A stretch of DNA of 64,000 nucleotides from Phyto melanocephala (GCA_941918925.1 OW799234.1:120831895-120895894); one strand, 5' to 3'; positions 32,067 to 45,181 are shown, counted from the first letter of the stretch. Notes: generated by a model not told the origin, from the letters alone. Made by a program: numbers and translations.

Positions 32067-34082
32067 GTAAGGAACCTACAAATTAGTTCTGATATTTATA
32101 TCATATGCTTTAAAAAATATTTTTAGTATTATCACACTTTAGAGGATAAAATAAATAGAAATCTGTATAAACATATATTAAATATTTAGAATACTTTCAC
32201 ACAAATTACCTTTTACCCTCTTACACCACACTTTGTGCAATATTTTCAAATGTTTTTAATTTCTTGTTTTTAGCAGGAACGAACAGTAAGAAAACTTTCA
32301 ACGGTTCTAACATGTAGCATTAAAGCTTACAAGCAATACATTAGGTTAATAACAAAAATTATGAAAAAACGAAAACATTGCCATTGCTTGTGTGTTCTCG
32401 ACACAATGTATTTAGAAAAATAATGGTGTAAGCAGTAAATTGAAAAAATAACGATACTAAATATGACATCTGGCAAAATACAAAAATCGTATTTATTTAT
32501 GCTATGACGTGTGCAAATAAGCCAAACCAAAGAGACGACAAAAAAGGGAAACCCAGAAACAGATCACTATACACACGCACACTGCTTACAAATATTTGGA
32601 AAAAGTTTTGGTATGTGAATTTTGTAATAAAAATTACCAGATTTATTGTTAAAAAATAATGTAATGATCATAAAAAAACGTATGTATGTAGGAAAAGAAG
32701 AAGAAAAAGCCTTGAAAGGAATTTTAGAAATGTAAAATAACACAACAACAAAAAATTAAATTGCTGCAAAAAAATCGCAAGTTAATAGGTACACACTAAA
32801 AAACCGGTATATACCTACATATGTTCTTATAAATGATAAAAATTAAGAAAAACGGCAAAAAATTGGGTTAGGAATATTTTCATTATAGGTACTTGTATAA
32901 AGTTTATAATGGGAAGTATAGCTAATATATTTAGAAAATTGTTAATCGAATTACAGATGACGTTCAAAAGAGATTTCTGCCAACAGCTAATGTCAGATGT
33001 TTTGATTAAAGAAAATTTTGTCAGATGTCTCAACACATGTTTTTTACAGAACATGTTCGTATTTAGCAGTGTGGAATTTGACAAATCAGATGTTAAAAGC
33101 ACGCTGAGAATTAGCTGCTTAAATAATAACGTTTGGAGCAGTTTCAGAAGAAAACACTTTCTTACAAACAATTTTTTAATATCTACATGTGAACTTCATA
33201 TAAAAACGCAAATATTTTTTTTTATAAAAGTTTTTTTCTGTGAACTTGAATGTTTTTTATGTTCTATTTTCGTTTTGTTCTATTGTTTAATATTTAAATC
33301 GTAAAACAAAAGACAACTTATGTATTTTTGCAAGAATGTATTTCATAATAAGCGAATAAATATACACTCTATTAAATTTAATGAGATTGCTTAAGGGAAT
33401 TTTTTATGCTTAATTTTGACATCTGGTAATAATTTTTTTTCGAAGAGTTTTTTAAGTCTATTATTAACTGAGTTTCATTTTTATTACCTAGGGTGTCAAT
33501 TTCGGTTTGTAAAACTGTGAAAGAAAAAGGTTGTGTTCAGTAAAAGGTATGATGGCACCATAGGATATAAGAGGCCAAAACTTTCCATATCACATTTGCA
33601 CCGAACGAGATCCCAGATTAAGATTTTTCAGTTAAGCCAGTTAAGAAGTGCAATTTTTTCTCTCGCAAAACCAAATTTTAATTTCGTATCTAATAAGTAA
33701 GAGTCCTTCCATTGTATTGGATGAAAATCCTTTTTTTATTTAGAGTGGACTCAGATTTTTCATTGACTTTTCCGAAATATCTATATTGTTGCGAACAAAG
33801 TACCTATTTACCTCCATAAAATTCCAAAAAACTTTATTCTTTTTGAAATTCATAACTTTAACTTTTCATACTTCCCCAAACAGAAAGTAATTCAATGATT
33901 AGCAAAACTTCACATACATTTTTATGTGTAGTATGTATAGGGACACATATGCATGTATATATGTATGTATATAGGTATATAGATACATATGTATGTATAT
34001 AGGTATGTACATACAAAATTATTTTTTAAAGTATTATTAAAGAAATCCATACAAAAAGATTCAAAATATTTTTTTTTTTGTG
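32067..34082. other. intergenic DNA
   Basis: No gene recognised. It contains the dispersed repeat at 32955-33090 and a degenerate TATG/GTAT microsatellite at about 33945-34013. Two antiparallel frames at 32827-33304 have no domain signature. Confidence 0.45.
32955..33090 (+). repeat. dispersed repeat shared with 21455-21600
   Basis: Contains AGAGATTTCTGCCAACAGCT, then AAAATTTTGTCAGATGTCTC and CACATGT-TTTTTACAGA in the same order as the 21.5-kb copy. Confidence 0.6.
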
Positions 34083-34449
34083 ATTTGTAAACTAGTTTTA
34101 AAAAAAGATGACATCAAATGAGAGGTATTATTAAATTTTAAATAATTTAACAGAATTGTAGTGGTTAGAAAAGGGGGTACTACACAGAGGAATACAGCTA
34201 ACACATACATTTCAAAAAACAAACAACGACCAGGGTTGTCATATTTATTTTAAACTTTTCCGCCAAATTCAATGTTAGAAAACGTCAGGGTGTCTTCTTA
34301 ATTTTTGACAGTAAAAGATGTATTTTTGTATTTATTAATATTTTTTTTTATAAATTCTAAAAAATAAATTTGAATCGAATCGCTTTTAGACTAAATGAAG
34401 AAAGTTTATTTTAATTCGGCGCAGCAGAATATAATGCTCTTACTTGTTA
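34083..34449 (+). mobile_element. DINE-1-like repeat, strongly decayed 3' part
   Basis: Degenerate units (ATGACATCAAATGAGAGGTA; GGGGGTACTACACAGAGGAA) and a recognisable terminus (AATTCGGCGCAGCAGAATAT followed by CTCTTACTTGTT) place this in the same family. The 5' half is absent. Confidence 0.5.
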
Positions 34450-34690
34450 GTTAATGCAAAGTAAAAACGATTATTAAATTTAAAAAATACATAATACAAA
34501 ATAATTTTAGTAGTCTACTTAAAGTAGCAAAAAAAATTAATTTTTGAGGATAGTATTAAACAAATATTGGATAGTCACTAATTTATTAATTTTTCGTACT
34601 GAATTTAACGATTCTCAAACAAATTCGTGGCTTGTAAGAATTTTCAACTATTTTCCAAAATAGTAATTTCGACAAATCGACGCCAAACAA
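34450..34690. other. short spacer
   Basis: AT-rich spacer between a DINE-1-like remnant and a MITE; nothing recognised. Confidence 0.4.
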
Positions 34691-34796
34691 GGGCCAAATA
34701 ACGGCATTCGATCACGATCGAAATTTTACGATCTAGTTTGCTGATTCTATTATAATTTTAAAATTTCGATCACGTTCAAATGCCGTAATTTGCCCC
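34691..34796. mobile_element. 106-bp palindromic MITE
   Basis: Left arm GGGCCAAATAACGGCATTCG...GATCGAAATTTT is the imperfect inverse of the right arm AAAATTTCGATC...AATGCCGTAATTTGCCCC, each about 37 bp, with a 30-bp AT-rich centre. The target duplication is not clear. Confidence 0.65.
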
Positions 34797-36310
34797 CAGG
34801 TTTTAATATCGCCACGTTTGACGAGAAATCGATAGATCTGACAACCCTGCCAACGACTACATCTAATATACAAAGCTTAAAATATTTATTGATAATACTG
34901 CAGCTGATGGAATTTCATATAATTCCAAACATACCGCAAACATTAACGTTAAATATTAAAAAGCCACATAATACATCCATGCATACATACATATAACTAT
35001 GATATACAATTAATGTAATGGTAATAAAATCATAATCATACAGGTACACACTATGTAGGTATTTTAACATTTTTTGTATTTAGATTTCAATTAATTTTTC
35101 CTTCTACATGTATGTATATTACACAGAATGTTTCTTTAATTTGTTATTTTTTCTTCTTTCTTCAATCTACATTAGAAAACTTATTTAATTTTAACAAACA
35201 ATTTATTTTCATTTTCTATTTTGTTTTCTTTTTTTCTTCTCTTTATTAACAAAATTCTATTAGTTACTTTTACTAGTTACAAAATTAACGAAAAAGATTC
35301 CAATAAGCGCGCCTGCCATTGGAACCCATTTTTTTCTATTGGAGCAACGAATAACTCCAAAACGCCAAAGGGTGAGAAGCGAGAAAAAAACTAGAAATCG
35401 GCCATCGTGCAATAACCTTGTACTTTTAACACACAAATAAGCATAAAACAATAGACATAAATAATTTTTTTTAAGAAGTTTTGACTGTAAAATTACTTGT
35501 TAAAAAATATATTCTCTTGGTGGTATAAAATGCCAAACTCGATACATAAGAAGTTTAAAGAAAAATTCTCTTGCGTGTGATATCACCATTTCCCTAAATA
35601 CTTTATAATACAACCCTTCATAAACAAAAAGAATTATATACAATCGAAGATTCTATTATTAAACCACCACACTAAAAATTTTACATCGAATATTTTATTT
35701 AAACTGAATTCAATTACATTTTCTATTTTAAAGAATTTACACTCGCACTTTAAACAATATAAAATCGTCGTCCGTAAATTTATATGCATATGTACTGTAC
35801 GTGTATATCAGGTGAAAATTGTTTCCAAACACCACAAAAAACATTGCTTTCATTTTCATTGTTTTTCTAATTTTATTATGTTTTTGTTAAAATTTTATTA
35901 AATGCTATTTGTATTTGCACTTTTTAACAGTTATTTCAAATGATATTTACCTTTTAAACAAAAAAAATTAAAAAGTTTTATTTAATTGTACGCGATTGGT
36001 TTCACTGAATCGCGATTGTAAAACATGACAGTCAAGCAAATTATAACGAATGAAATGTATTGGAAACAACAAAATCTTTGTTATATATTTCTGTCTGCTT
36101 TTATTTCTAACGAACTGCTAATAAGAAAAAGAAAGAGACAGTAATAGTTTATGAGATTGCCATATTAATATCAGTATTGTAACGAATTTATTATGATGGA
36201 AGGGTGTACCTTACCATAGTTGGGATTTATGGTACACACGAAAGTTTAGTAATACAATCAGTGTTTTTTTTAGATACAATTGTTTATTTTTATAAATATA
36301 TACAATTTAT
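34797..36310. other. intergenic DNA with a less AT-rich patch
   Basis: No gene established. The patch around 35300-35430 is less AT-biased, and its minus-strand frame (35260-35451) reads LTLWRFGVIRCSNRKKWVPM then AGALIGIFFVNFV, with a possible membrane segment. No family is recognised and no splice structure is clear, so it is not called as a gene. Confidence 0.4.
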
Positions 36311-37359
36311 TATACATTTCACCTGTGGTGCCAAGGGTATATATAGCTTTGTCATTTCGTTGTCATAATATCTACAATATCGTTTTCCGACCCCACGAAG
36401 TATATATTTTCTGAAAGCTATTAACTCGACTGACCCTTGTCATTTGTCCGTGTTTCCTTGAAATTTACTTTTAGAAACCACCACATGTAACTCAAATATA
36501 TATGTAGTAGTAATCTTATGCGAATATCCGGGAATGAATTGCTATTGACATCCTGCAAGATCATCTTTCTGAGATATGAGCAAACAAACAAACGCTACTT
36601 CTATTTTTTTCCCATATTTATACCACAAAAATCAAACATTTTCAACCCCCGGTTAATTTAAAGAGACGTTTATTACTATTTATAGGTATGATATGCCTCT
36701 AGCGATATTCTTACCAAATTTTTGATATATCCAATACTGACAGACAAGTTACAGGCAAAAATAATATAAAAAAATATAATTTTTGTAATATATTAATTAA
36801 AATAATTTTTGAACATGCTTAAGACATCAAAATATATGACGTAGCTTCGAAAGTTATTATCGAGAACATCTGACAAATCGGTTTGAAACTAACTGAGATA
36901 TAAGCACACAAAAAATCGATTTTTGCTCTAAGACAGCAGAGAGGAATGATATGGGTGTCAAAAGAGCTTGACTAGCAGAATATAAGACACTATAAAAACC
37001 AAGATTTATTATATAATATAAAGAAACAAATCTAGTAATAAGAAATTTACCCACTTCAATGACCTCGATATTGGCATCATACAAAAGGACTCTGCCAGTG
37101 GAATACAAAAAACACTAAAAAATTCAAAATCCAAGATGGCGTTGAAACAACCCATCATTAGGAGTATTAAATAAAACGGCTTGACTAGTAGAATACAGTT
37201 AACTACATTTAAATTAAAAATCAAATATGGCATCTGAAATAATAATGAAAACGACATATAACATAATAACTGAAATCTAATCTAAACTACGATGTGTACA
37301 TGATGGTAAAGGGTTTTATTAGATTCGGAACGGCCGAATATAACACTTTTACTTGTTTT
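36311..37359 (+). mobile_element. DINE-1-like repeat, GATGGCG-tandem form
   Basis: 5' part: CACCTGTGGTGCCAAGGGTA, TATATAGCTTTG and TTTTCCGACCCCACGAAGTA. The middle has decayed GATGGCG units (CCAAGATGGCGTTGAAACAA; AAACGGCTTGACTAGTAGAA). The 3' end is GATTCGGAACGGCCGAATAT-AACACTTTTACTTGTTTT. It is a nearly complete member of the long form, about 1.05 kb. Confidence 0.8.
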
Positions 37360-38234
37360 CTCTTTGAACTATTATTGAAGTCAATGATTATTGATTTAGA
37401 CTGGTTAAATTAAATTTTTAATATTCTAATAAAAAAAACTAAATTTATTTGTAGTAATAGAGGAACACTTTATTACTTATCTCAAACAATTATTAGAAAA
37501 TCAAAACGAACTTTACCCGGAACAAACCATTTATTATTATTTATACTGTTACAGAATTATTTTTATTAGATTTTAATTTTATTTCTTGATCTATATTAGC
37601 TTAATTTATATCTGCTAATATTACTTTATTCTTATTTACATTTTATTTTACAATTACAATAATTTTTTCAAAAGAACTTAAGAATTTTTTTTAATTTATC
37701 TAATATATAATTTTTATTTTCCGCGCAATCGTTTTGGGATACAAAAAATGTCTTTACAACGTTGGAATAAAAATTTTCAGATGTTTTTGTATTATGAACG
37801 AAGTATGAGGAGGAACGATTTTAGACCTAAAATATTTGAAAATTTAATAAATTTATAAAATATGTAAAACATTTATACGTATGTAAAATAGTAGTTGTGT
37901 GTATAACAGTCGTGGTCAAAAATATTTTTATTTATTTCATTATTTTTAGCAACACTTTTAGTGTTTACATATAAATTATAAATACTTAATTTAGTATAGC
38001 ATAGTTTAAGGATGTATGTAAAATAACTAAATTGCATTGTTTAGTGGTGATTTAATTGTAATATTGCGGATCTTTTGAATCTGAAAATTTTAGGATTGTA
38101 TCTTGTCAATATTTAAATTATACAAAATAAACTTTAATTGTATCAACATTTCCCAATAAAATAATAATATACATATGTATAAGAAATAATCAGACAGTGG
38201 GCTTTTTTATATTTTATATTATTTATAATATAAT
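37360..38234. other. intergenic DNA
   Basis: Very AT-rich; nothing recognised. Confidence 0.5.
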
Positions 38235-39060
38235 GTTTTTATACCCTTCACCTGTGGTGCACAAGGGTATATATAGCTTTGTCATTCCGTTTGTAATTTC
38301 TACAATTTTCATTTCCGACCCCATAAAGTATATATTTTCTGAAAGCTTATGAATAGAGGTGTCGATTAAGCCCTGACCGTCTGTCCGTCTGTCCGTGTGT
38401 TGGTTGAAATCAACTTTTAGAAGCAACTATATGTTCCTGTATATGGTATCAATCTCTTGGAAATATCCAGGAATGAATCGCTATTGAAATTCAGCACAAT
38501 CGCCCCATAACTTTCTGAGATATGAGCAAAAAACCACGACCACCTCGTTTTTTTTCACAATTACAACAACAACATACATACATACATACATACATACATA
38601 CATACATACATACATACATACATACATACATACATACATACATACATACATACATACATACATACATACATACATACATACATACATACATACATACATA
38701 CATACATACATACATACATACATACATGTAAAAAACATACCAAACAAACAAAATTACAAAAAAAAAAAAAATATTAAAAATAAGAAAAAAATAATAAAAA
38801 AACTAAAAAAAAAAAATTTTAAAAATATTTAAAAAAAAAATAAAAAAAAATAATAAAATATATATAATATATTAAATAAAATAAAATAAAATTTTTTTGG
38901 CTCAGCTGGGATTCGATGCCACAATTATTCTAACGTGTACGTATGCACGTATTTTATATGGGATGAATGGTGATACAAACAATTGTTATTGCATGACTAC
39001 ACGTTGTGAAGGGTATATAAGATTTGGCACGGCCAAATATAGCACTGTTACTTGTTTTTA
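38235..39060 (+). mobile_element. DINE-1-like repeat with (CATA)n core
   Basis: The 5' hairpin region (ATACCCTTCACCTGTGGTGC), TTTCCGACCCCATAAAGTAT and CCGTCTGTCCGTCTGTCCGT are intact. The core holds a (CATA)n microsatellite and an A-rich tract, then GGCTCAGCTGGGATTCGATG. The 3' end is GAAGGGTATATAAGATTTGG-CACGGCCAAATATAG-CACTGTTACTTGTTTTT. This is the best-preserved AT-core copy. Confidence 0.85.
38573..38726. repeat. (CATA)n microsatellite, about 38 copies
   Basis: 154 bases of uninterrupted CATA. Expanded copies at this position are a known property of DINE-1-like elements. The other copies here have only 1-3 units at the same place (9477-9490, 42040-42052). Confidence 0.95.
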
Positions 39061-39096
39061 TTATTTTTAGTTTCATGTTTCACCTCAAGGTGAAAA

Positions 39097-39590
39097 TAAA
39101 CAAGTAAGAGCGCTATATTTAGCCGTGCCGAATCTGATAATACCCTCCACCGTCATTTACATAGGTATAAATACCACATCGTAGCTAAACCTAGATTTTA
39201 GATTTCATTTAAATTTTGTTTATTATTTTCGACGCCATATTTGATTTTGAATTTTTAAATAGTTAAATGTATTTTACTTGTCAAGCCCTTTCATATGATA
39301 AAGAGAACAAAGCCGTAACAACTATATTTGACTCATATATTCGCCATTCAATTTCAATTCAATTTATCTAAAAATTGTCATACATATTTCCAGAAGCATG
39401 TAAAATCTATACATAGTAACAACAGTGTCTATATATTATCCTAGGGCTGTAAAATTTTGACAAGCAAAACAAAACAGAGGCAATCGTATTTATTTGATCA
39501 TATCTCAGAAAGTTATTGAGCGATTAAGCTAAGTAATAGACGGATAATGCTTCTTCATAGGCTTTATGGGATCGGAAATGAATATTTATC
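39097..39590 (-). mobile_element. DINE-1-like repeat, inverted and truncated
   Basis: On the plus strand it opens with the inverse 3' end (AACAAGTAAGAGCGCTATAT, TTAGCCGTGCCGAATCTGAT) and continues through inverse units (TCAAGCCCTTTCATATGATA). The 5' block is only hinted at by TTTATGGGATCGGAAATGAA near 39565. Confidence 0.65.
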
Positions 39591-40424
39591 AACTTTTTTC
39601 TATATTGTATCAATAATGATTTTCTATCAAATTTTATTTATTAATGCTTAATAAACCTCACACTTAGCAAGTATACAATTAATTTTGAGAGTTATTGAGC
39701 TATAAATTTCCAAACATACACACCAAGGAGAATTTATATGGATGAATTTATCAGCCTAGCTGATGGGGAACGCTACTGTCAAAATTTGTTTATGTTTTTG
39801 ATTAAAAAAATAAAACCAAAAATTTAAATTTATTGAACAAAACTTTTTTATATTAAACATTTGTATTTTTTTATAAAATAAAAATGTTAAAAAAATAGGG
39901 AACTTGTGAAGAGAAAAGAAAACAAAACAAAAATAATTGTAATTGCAAAATAATAGAAGAAATACTGAAAATAAGAAATAAAAATAAAAAATTATTAGAT
40001 AAAAAGACCTAAAAAGGAGAGAAAAGTAGAGTAAACTTTGGCGAATTGATTGTCAGCAACATCGAAAATTTGTTTAGACTACTTTAGCGCTACTCCCTAT
40101 ACAAATTGGCCGTCTTACTAAGAAGTAGACTTTTTAAATCCGACATTTTCCAGTTTTTATTTGTGAAATTTGTTAGGAGCCAATAAAAAAACCGGTTTAT
40201 AATTCTCACTGCGTTTAACACACGTAAGGTAATATTTTTTGCACAATGGTAAAGGAGTCACTCATGAGTTAACTGGAAATCTGATCTGTGTTTTTAATCG
40301 TCAAAAAACGTGTATTGTAGAGTAAACAAACCTTAATTTCGCCCTAACAAAAACTGAACTACATATATAGGTTATTTAGATTATTTGAAATAAGTACTTA
40401 TTCCATGCTATAAAAGTAAATACT

Positions 40425-40482
40425 TTTTTGTCATTCCGTGTGAAATTTCTACAATTTTCATTTCCGACCCCATAAAGCATAT
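40425..40482 (+). repeat. DINE-1-like 5' fragment
   Basis: TTTTTTGTCATTCCGTGTGA and TTTCATTTCCGACCCCATAA are the usual 5' region of the family. Nothing else of the element is nearby. Confidence 0.7.
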
Positions 40483-41644
40483 GTGTATCTGTTTCGGTCA
40501 CATATGTTTCACGACCATATCAAAAAATTTTACTAAAATGCAGTGATGTCATACATGTGTCTTTTTTCATTTATTGTACTATAAAGCAATTCCTTTTAGA
40601 AATTTAATCCTGTTTTTGTCACCAAGAAACTGGCAGCGCTGTTGAAATAAAACAATAATATGCATTTATAATAAAAACCTTTTTAAATTCAGTTTCTAGT
40701 CCTGTTAGTAGGTACACACTTTATGTAGTGTCCCTTATATCTGTGCCAAAATGAAGAAACTGCTTACGTCGATATAAGCCTTAATTGAGATTATCACATT
40801 CCGAAATTCAGAACTACCCTCAGGCTTATTTTCAACTATTTTAAAACACCTTACAGGAAGTTAAAGCGCAAAAACTTATTTCCTATATTTTTTCAAAACA
40901 TAATAATAATGATGACTTATCTTAGCTCTTTTATTTGTAGAATTCATATAAGAGTGGTTATTTTAAAGGAAAATTATTTTCAAATATCAACTTAAAAATT
41001 TAAAAGTCCTTTCCTGTAAAACTATAAAAACAGACATAAGCAGTTTTTCCTTACTGCCACAGACACATAGATGCATATACATACATATAATTAACATACA
41101 TACATTCATATATACATACATTCAAACATACAGATGTACCTATCACATCCAATCTTAAATTAAAACTCATTACTTGTTTAAACAAATAAACAAACTAAAA
41201 ACATCATGTGGCTTATTCTTTAAATTGAAATCAAAATTATTTTAAAACCATTTTCTTTAACCAAAACATTTCCAATTGAAAACCACTTTGTGGCGCCTTT
41301 TTTGACATTATTACCCGTAAAATACGATTTAACAAACGTAATACAATTGTTGTTGTAGTTTTTTATATATATAAAAAAAGAAAAACAACATAAATGGAAG
41401 TGTTTGTTTTAAGGTGATGTTTATAACCTAACTGGTAAATTTTTATTGTGTCCAAGCTGTCAAATTTCATTTGTGTATAAAAATTAATTTTCTCTTTGCA
41501 TTAGCAGGGAGGTAAATATAAGGTATGTAAACTATCTCTGTCTGACAGTTTTCTTTTTCACTGTCTGTTTTTAATTTTATTGTGGTAAAAAAATATTTTT
41601 TAATGTTAATAATTTGTAAAATTACTAAAACAACTTTAACAAAC

Positions 41645-41705
41645 ACTGCCGTATGCATAAACATTGTTAAGGGCTTAAAAAGAGTTTATTAAACTGTTTT
41701 TCTAA
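41645..41705 (-). repeat. fragment of the 6086-6187 MITE family
   Basis: CACTGCCGTATGCATAAAC and AGAGTTTATTAAACTGTTTT match, in inverse order, the right half of the MITE at 6086-6187. The second end is not found. Confidence 0.6.
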
Positions 41706-41761
41706 TACAGTATCTACTAATTAAATTATTTAATTTACATAGACAAATGTAAATTAAATTT

Positions 41762-42386
41762 AAACAAGTAACAGTGCTATATTCGGCCGTGCCGAATCTT
41801 ATATACCCTTCACAACGTGTAGTCATGCAATAACAATTGTTTGTATCACCATTCATCTCATATAAAATACGTACATACATGTAAAAAGCATACAAAAAAA
41901 TATATTAAAAATAAAAAAAAAATTAAAAAAAAAATGTTAAAAAATTTAAAAAAAATAATAAAATATAAATAATATATTAAATAAAATAAAAAAAAATTTT
42001 TTCTGGCTCAGCTGGAATTCGATGCCACGTTTACTTTAACCAGTATGTATGTAGGTTGTTGTTGTAATTGTGAAAAAAACGAGGTGGTCGTGGTTTTTTG
42101 CTCATATCTCATGGGGCGATTGTGCTGAATTTCAATAGCGATTCATTCCTGGATATTTCCAAGACATTTATACCATATAAAGATCTGAGGGACATATAGT
42201 TAGTTCTAAAATTTGATTTTAACCAACACACGGACAGACGGGCAGACGGATAGACGTCAGGGCTTAATCGACTCGTCTTTTCATAAGCTTTCAGAAAATA
42301 TATACTTTATGGGGTCGGAAATGAAAATTGTAGAAATTACAAACGGAATGACAAAGCTATATATACCCTTGTGCACCATATGTGCA
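41762..42386 (-). mobile_element. DINE-1-like repeat, AT-core form, inverted
   Basis: The inverse 3' end (AAACAAGTAACAGTGCTATA, TTCGGCCGTGCCGAA) is followed by the A-rich core, the inverse GTCAGGGCTTAATCGACTCG block, TTTATGGGGTCGGAAATGAA and the 5' end (TATATATACCCTTGTGCACC). A complete copy without an expanded CATA tract. Confidence 0.8.
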
Positions 42387-43455
42387 TACAATACATACAT
42401 TTTATAGTTTACCCAATTGCATAATTTATACAATCATAATAATCATTTTCTAAAAATGTTTATATTATAAAAAAATATAGTACTATTGAGTACCAACAAA
42501 AACGTAGCTACAAATTTTTCTAGGGAAGGCAAAAGCTTAAAAATGTCATCGTTAGCAAAATCTTAAACTGAATTAAATTTACATATATGTATGTATAATG
42601 TCAATGAACAAAAAGTTTTTACAAATTTTCCACTCGCGTACTTCTTGCCACAAATTTTTTTTGTGAGAGTAATTTTTTAAATTACTCAGTTAATGGACTT
42701 TACTGGAAAAAACGAAAGGACCTAATATTTATATCTAAGAAGGTTAGGAATAATAGGCTTAAATATTGGAACTTCAAATTATTAAAAAAAATACTTCAAC
42801 TATATTAATTTTTTAAAAGTGCAATATTTAAAAAGGCAAACCAAATTTATATCTGTTGTTAATAAAAAAATTGTTTTTTACAAAATAAAAATGTTTCAAA
42901 TTTTTTTAACTATTTCAACTTTTAATGACAACAGATTTGTTAGTGAAGGTGTATCTACCAAAACATATAATATCAACAATTAAAACTTATAAATAAATAT
43001 GTATGTAGTATGTATGTGTACACAAAGTATATGAACAATTTAAAGATCTGGGAGGTTAAAAGAAGTAAAAGAAAACAGAATAAATACTAATGCAACAACA
43101 AGTGGAAAATAAATATTTATGTACCTACAAATAAAATAATGGTTGCTCCAAAAGAATGAAGATTGTTGTAGTCAGCCGTTTTTATTGTATTGAATGTTGT
43201 GTATCTGAGAAGTTTAGTGACTTGAAAGTACCGATTACTGAGTATTTAATACCTAATAATATGGTCGATACTTAAAAGTAACTTTTCGAAAGTTGTATTA
43301 GAGTAAGAGTATTTTCTTCCAAGGTATGCCAAAGTAATAGGTATATCTCTGTTTGAAAAAATGTGGTGGAGAGAATAAATTATCATTTAACAAACTGCCT
43401 TTTAGACGGAACTAATGGTGGCGGAAAAACCGTGAGTTAATAATATTACAAATAA

Positions 43456-43498
<43 letters not shown>

Positions 43499-43884
43499 TA
43501 ATATTGCAAAAAAAAATATAAAAACACATGAATTATTGTTTAAGTATATAACATGCCTAGGGCATTTTAAATAAAATTAAACAAAGTTATCATTTAGTTT
43601 TTTATTTTACAGCTTTTTTTTAATTTGTTTGAAATCGTTATAAAATTAACTGTTAGGTATCGTATAACCATGGAGTACTAGATGGTGAAAATGACAGCAA
43701 AAAGTCTAAAAAGACTAGGTAAGGCGGGTTTGAGGAAGTTGTTTTATAAAGCCGAACTAGGCTGAAAAACCATTACTTATCAAAGGCAAACAACTTTATT
43801 GAATGAGGGAAATATCCTCTCTCTCTCTCTCTCTCTCCCTTGGATCACCTCTTGCATAAAAGGGATTGTTGATTAGGATCTGAT
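42387..43884. other. intergenic DNA with microsatellites
   Basis: Contains (AAAT)n/(AAT)n at 43451-43503 and (CT)n at 43817-43837. No gene is supported. Confidence 0.5.
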
Positions 43885-44155
43885 AGATTTTATAAGATGG
43901 CTGAAGATACTGAGGCAGGCATATATATTGAGAAGAACATCAGGAGATCCAGAATATATAATGGTTGTAGTGTATCTGAAATATACATATGTTTATAATT
44001 ATGCCATCTTTAAGGTCGTGTGGGAAAATTACGAGATTTATGAAGCTCGTTGACGTAAAGCTATGCTATGTACCGCGACAGTGATTGTTGGAAATGAAAT
44101 TACGGACAAATTAGTCCGCTGTGAGTCTGGCCTAAAGCTGACAAATAATTATTAG
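43885..44155 (+). pseudogene. RNase H fragment of a LINE (I/R1/LOA-like)
   Basis: The first part reads FYKMAEDTEAGIYIEKNIRR and then YNGCSVSEIY, resembling the RNase H start (D...GAGVY ... I.N.CSVFQAEIYAI). About 110 bases later, in another frame, VIVGNEITDKLVRCESGL matches the closing GNExADELAR motif. Stops between them show decay. The rest of ORF2 is missing. Confidence 0.6.
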
Positions 44156-44644
44156 GCGGGTATTAAACAGATTGACGTAGCTACAAAATTTTCCTGAAAA
44201 TGGCAAAAGCTCATAAATTGTTTTTTCGCAAAATCTTAAAATCTGAGTTAATTTTTTATGCATGTTAAATGTAAATAAATAGTTAATTTCTTAAAATTCT
44301 TTAAAAAACAAATCTGGATGGGCATTGCATCCTCAGAGTGGCCTAGTTACACCCTTGGTTAGGCATGAAAGATCTTGACTGGAGAAACAACTTCAGAGTG
44401 TGACTTCAGAGTGTTTGGGTTATGGTCAAAAGTAAATACTTATCGTATTCTCTAATATTCTTAATTTTAATATTCAAATAAAAACTATATTACAAAACCA
44501 TCGATATGTTTATCCATAAGAATTTTCAAAATGCACAAAATCGTCAATAAAGAAAAATTTTAAATACTATGCACAGGAATGATTTTAAAATATTTATAAA
44601 ATAAACTAAAGGTTGTGTTGTGTATAAAGAGTTTTGAATATAAT
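44156..44644. other. intergenic DNA
   Basis: No gene or repeat recognised. A short local repeat (CTTCAGAGTGTGACTTCAGA) is at 44390-44410. Confidence 0.45.
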
Positions 44645-45160
44645 ACTATGTTCACACACGCGCCTCAATTGTCAATTTATAGTATTATCGCAATTAAAGG
44701 CCTTATTGAGCTCAATTTACTAAAAATTATTGTTAAATTGAGCAATATATACTTAATTGTTTCACTTATTGTCTAAAACTCGAAACACAACTCTTGAGAA
44801 GTATGTTCAGTGAGAAGAAAATTCTATAGGTGGCATTTCTAATGTCAAACAAATAAAAATACAAAAAAATAAAAATTAAGAAAATGGAAAATTTTTTATG
44901 AAAATTTAAAAAAAATTTTTAAATAAATTCAAATAAATACATATAAGTATATATATATGTATAAATATAATTGTAAATATATTTTATCAGCAGGAAAAAC
45001 GCTAAAAAGAACGCATTATTTGATTTGGTATCAATACATCGTATTTTTACAGCTATCAAATGCTAATGGAGTAAATAAATTGAGTGTGTGTGAACACTTA
45101 TTTTAATTGCTCAATCAACACTAAATTGAAACAATTAAAAATATCTGTCTGAACAGGGTA
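44645..45160. mobile_element. foldback-like element related to 7816-7936
   Basis: The left part (GTTCACACACGCGCCTCAAT, then ATTGAGCAATATATACTTAA) and the right part (GAGTGTGTGTGAACACTTAT, AATTGCTCAATCAACACTAA) are imperfect inverses. The right 117 bp match the inverse of 7816-7936. No coding sequence; borders are approximate because a second MITE follows closely. Confidence 0.55.
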
Positions 45161-45181
45161 TAAGCCTTCAACGTGCATTAA

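Larger units (their letters stand above)
39591..41761. other. intergenic DNA
   Basis: AT-rich with no recognised gene. Small pieces: a DINE-1 5' scrap at 40425-40482, TACA-rich microsatellite at about 41070-41140 and a MITE fragment at 41645-41705. Confidence 0.45.

Noticed and set aside
32827..33304. Two antiparallel frames of 114 and 131 codons
   Set aside because: Composition is Phe/Leu/Ile/Asn-rich as expected by chance in AT-rich DNA, and the region includes a dispersed repeat.
38481..38751. Overlapping open frames on both strands encoding long MYVC or THIH repeats
   Set aside because: They are read-through of the (CATA)n microsatellite in a DINE-1-like element, not proteins.
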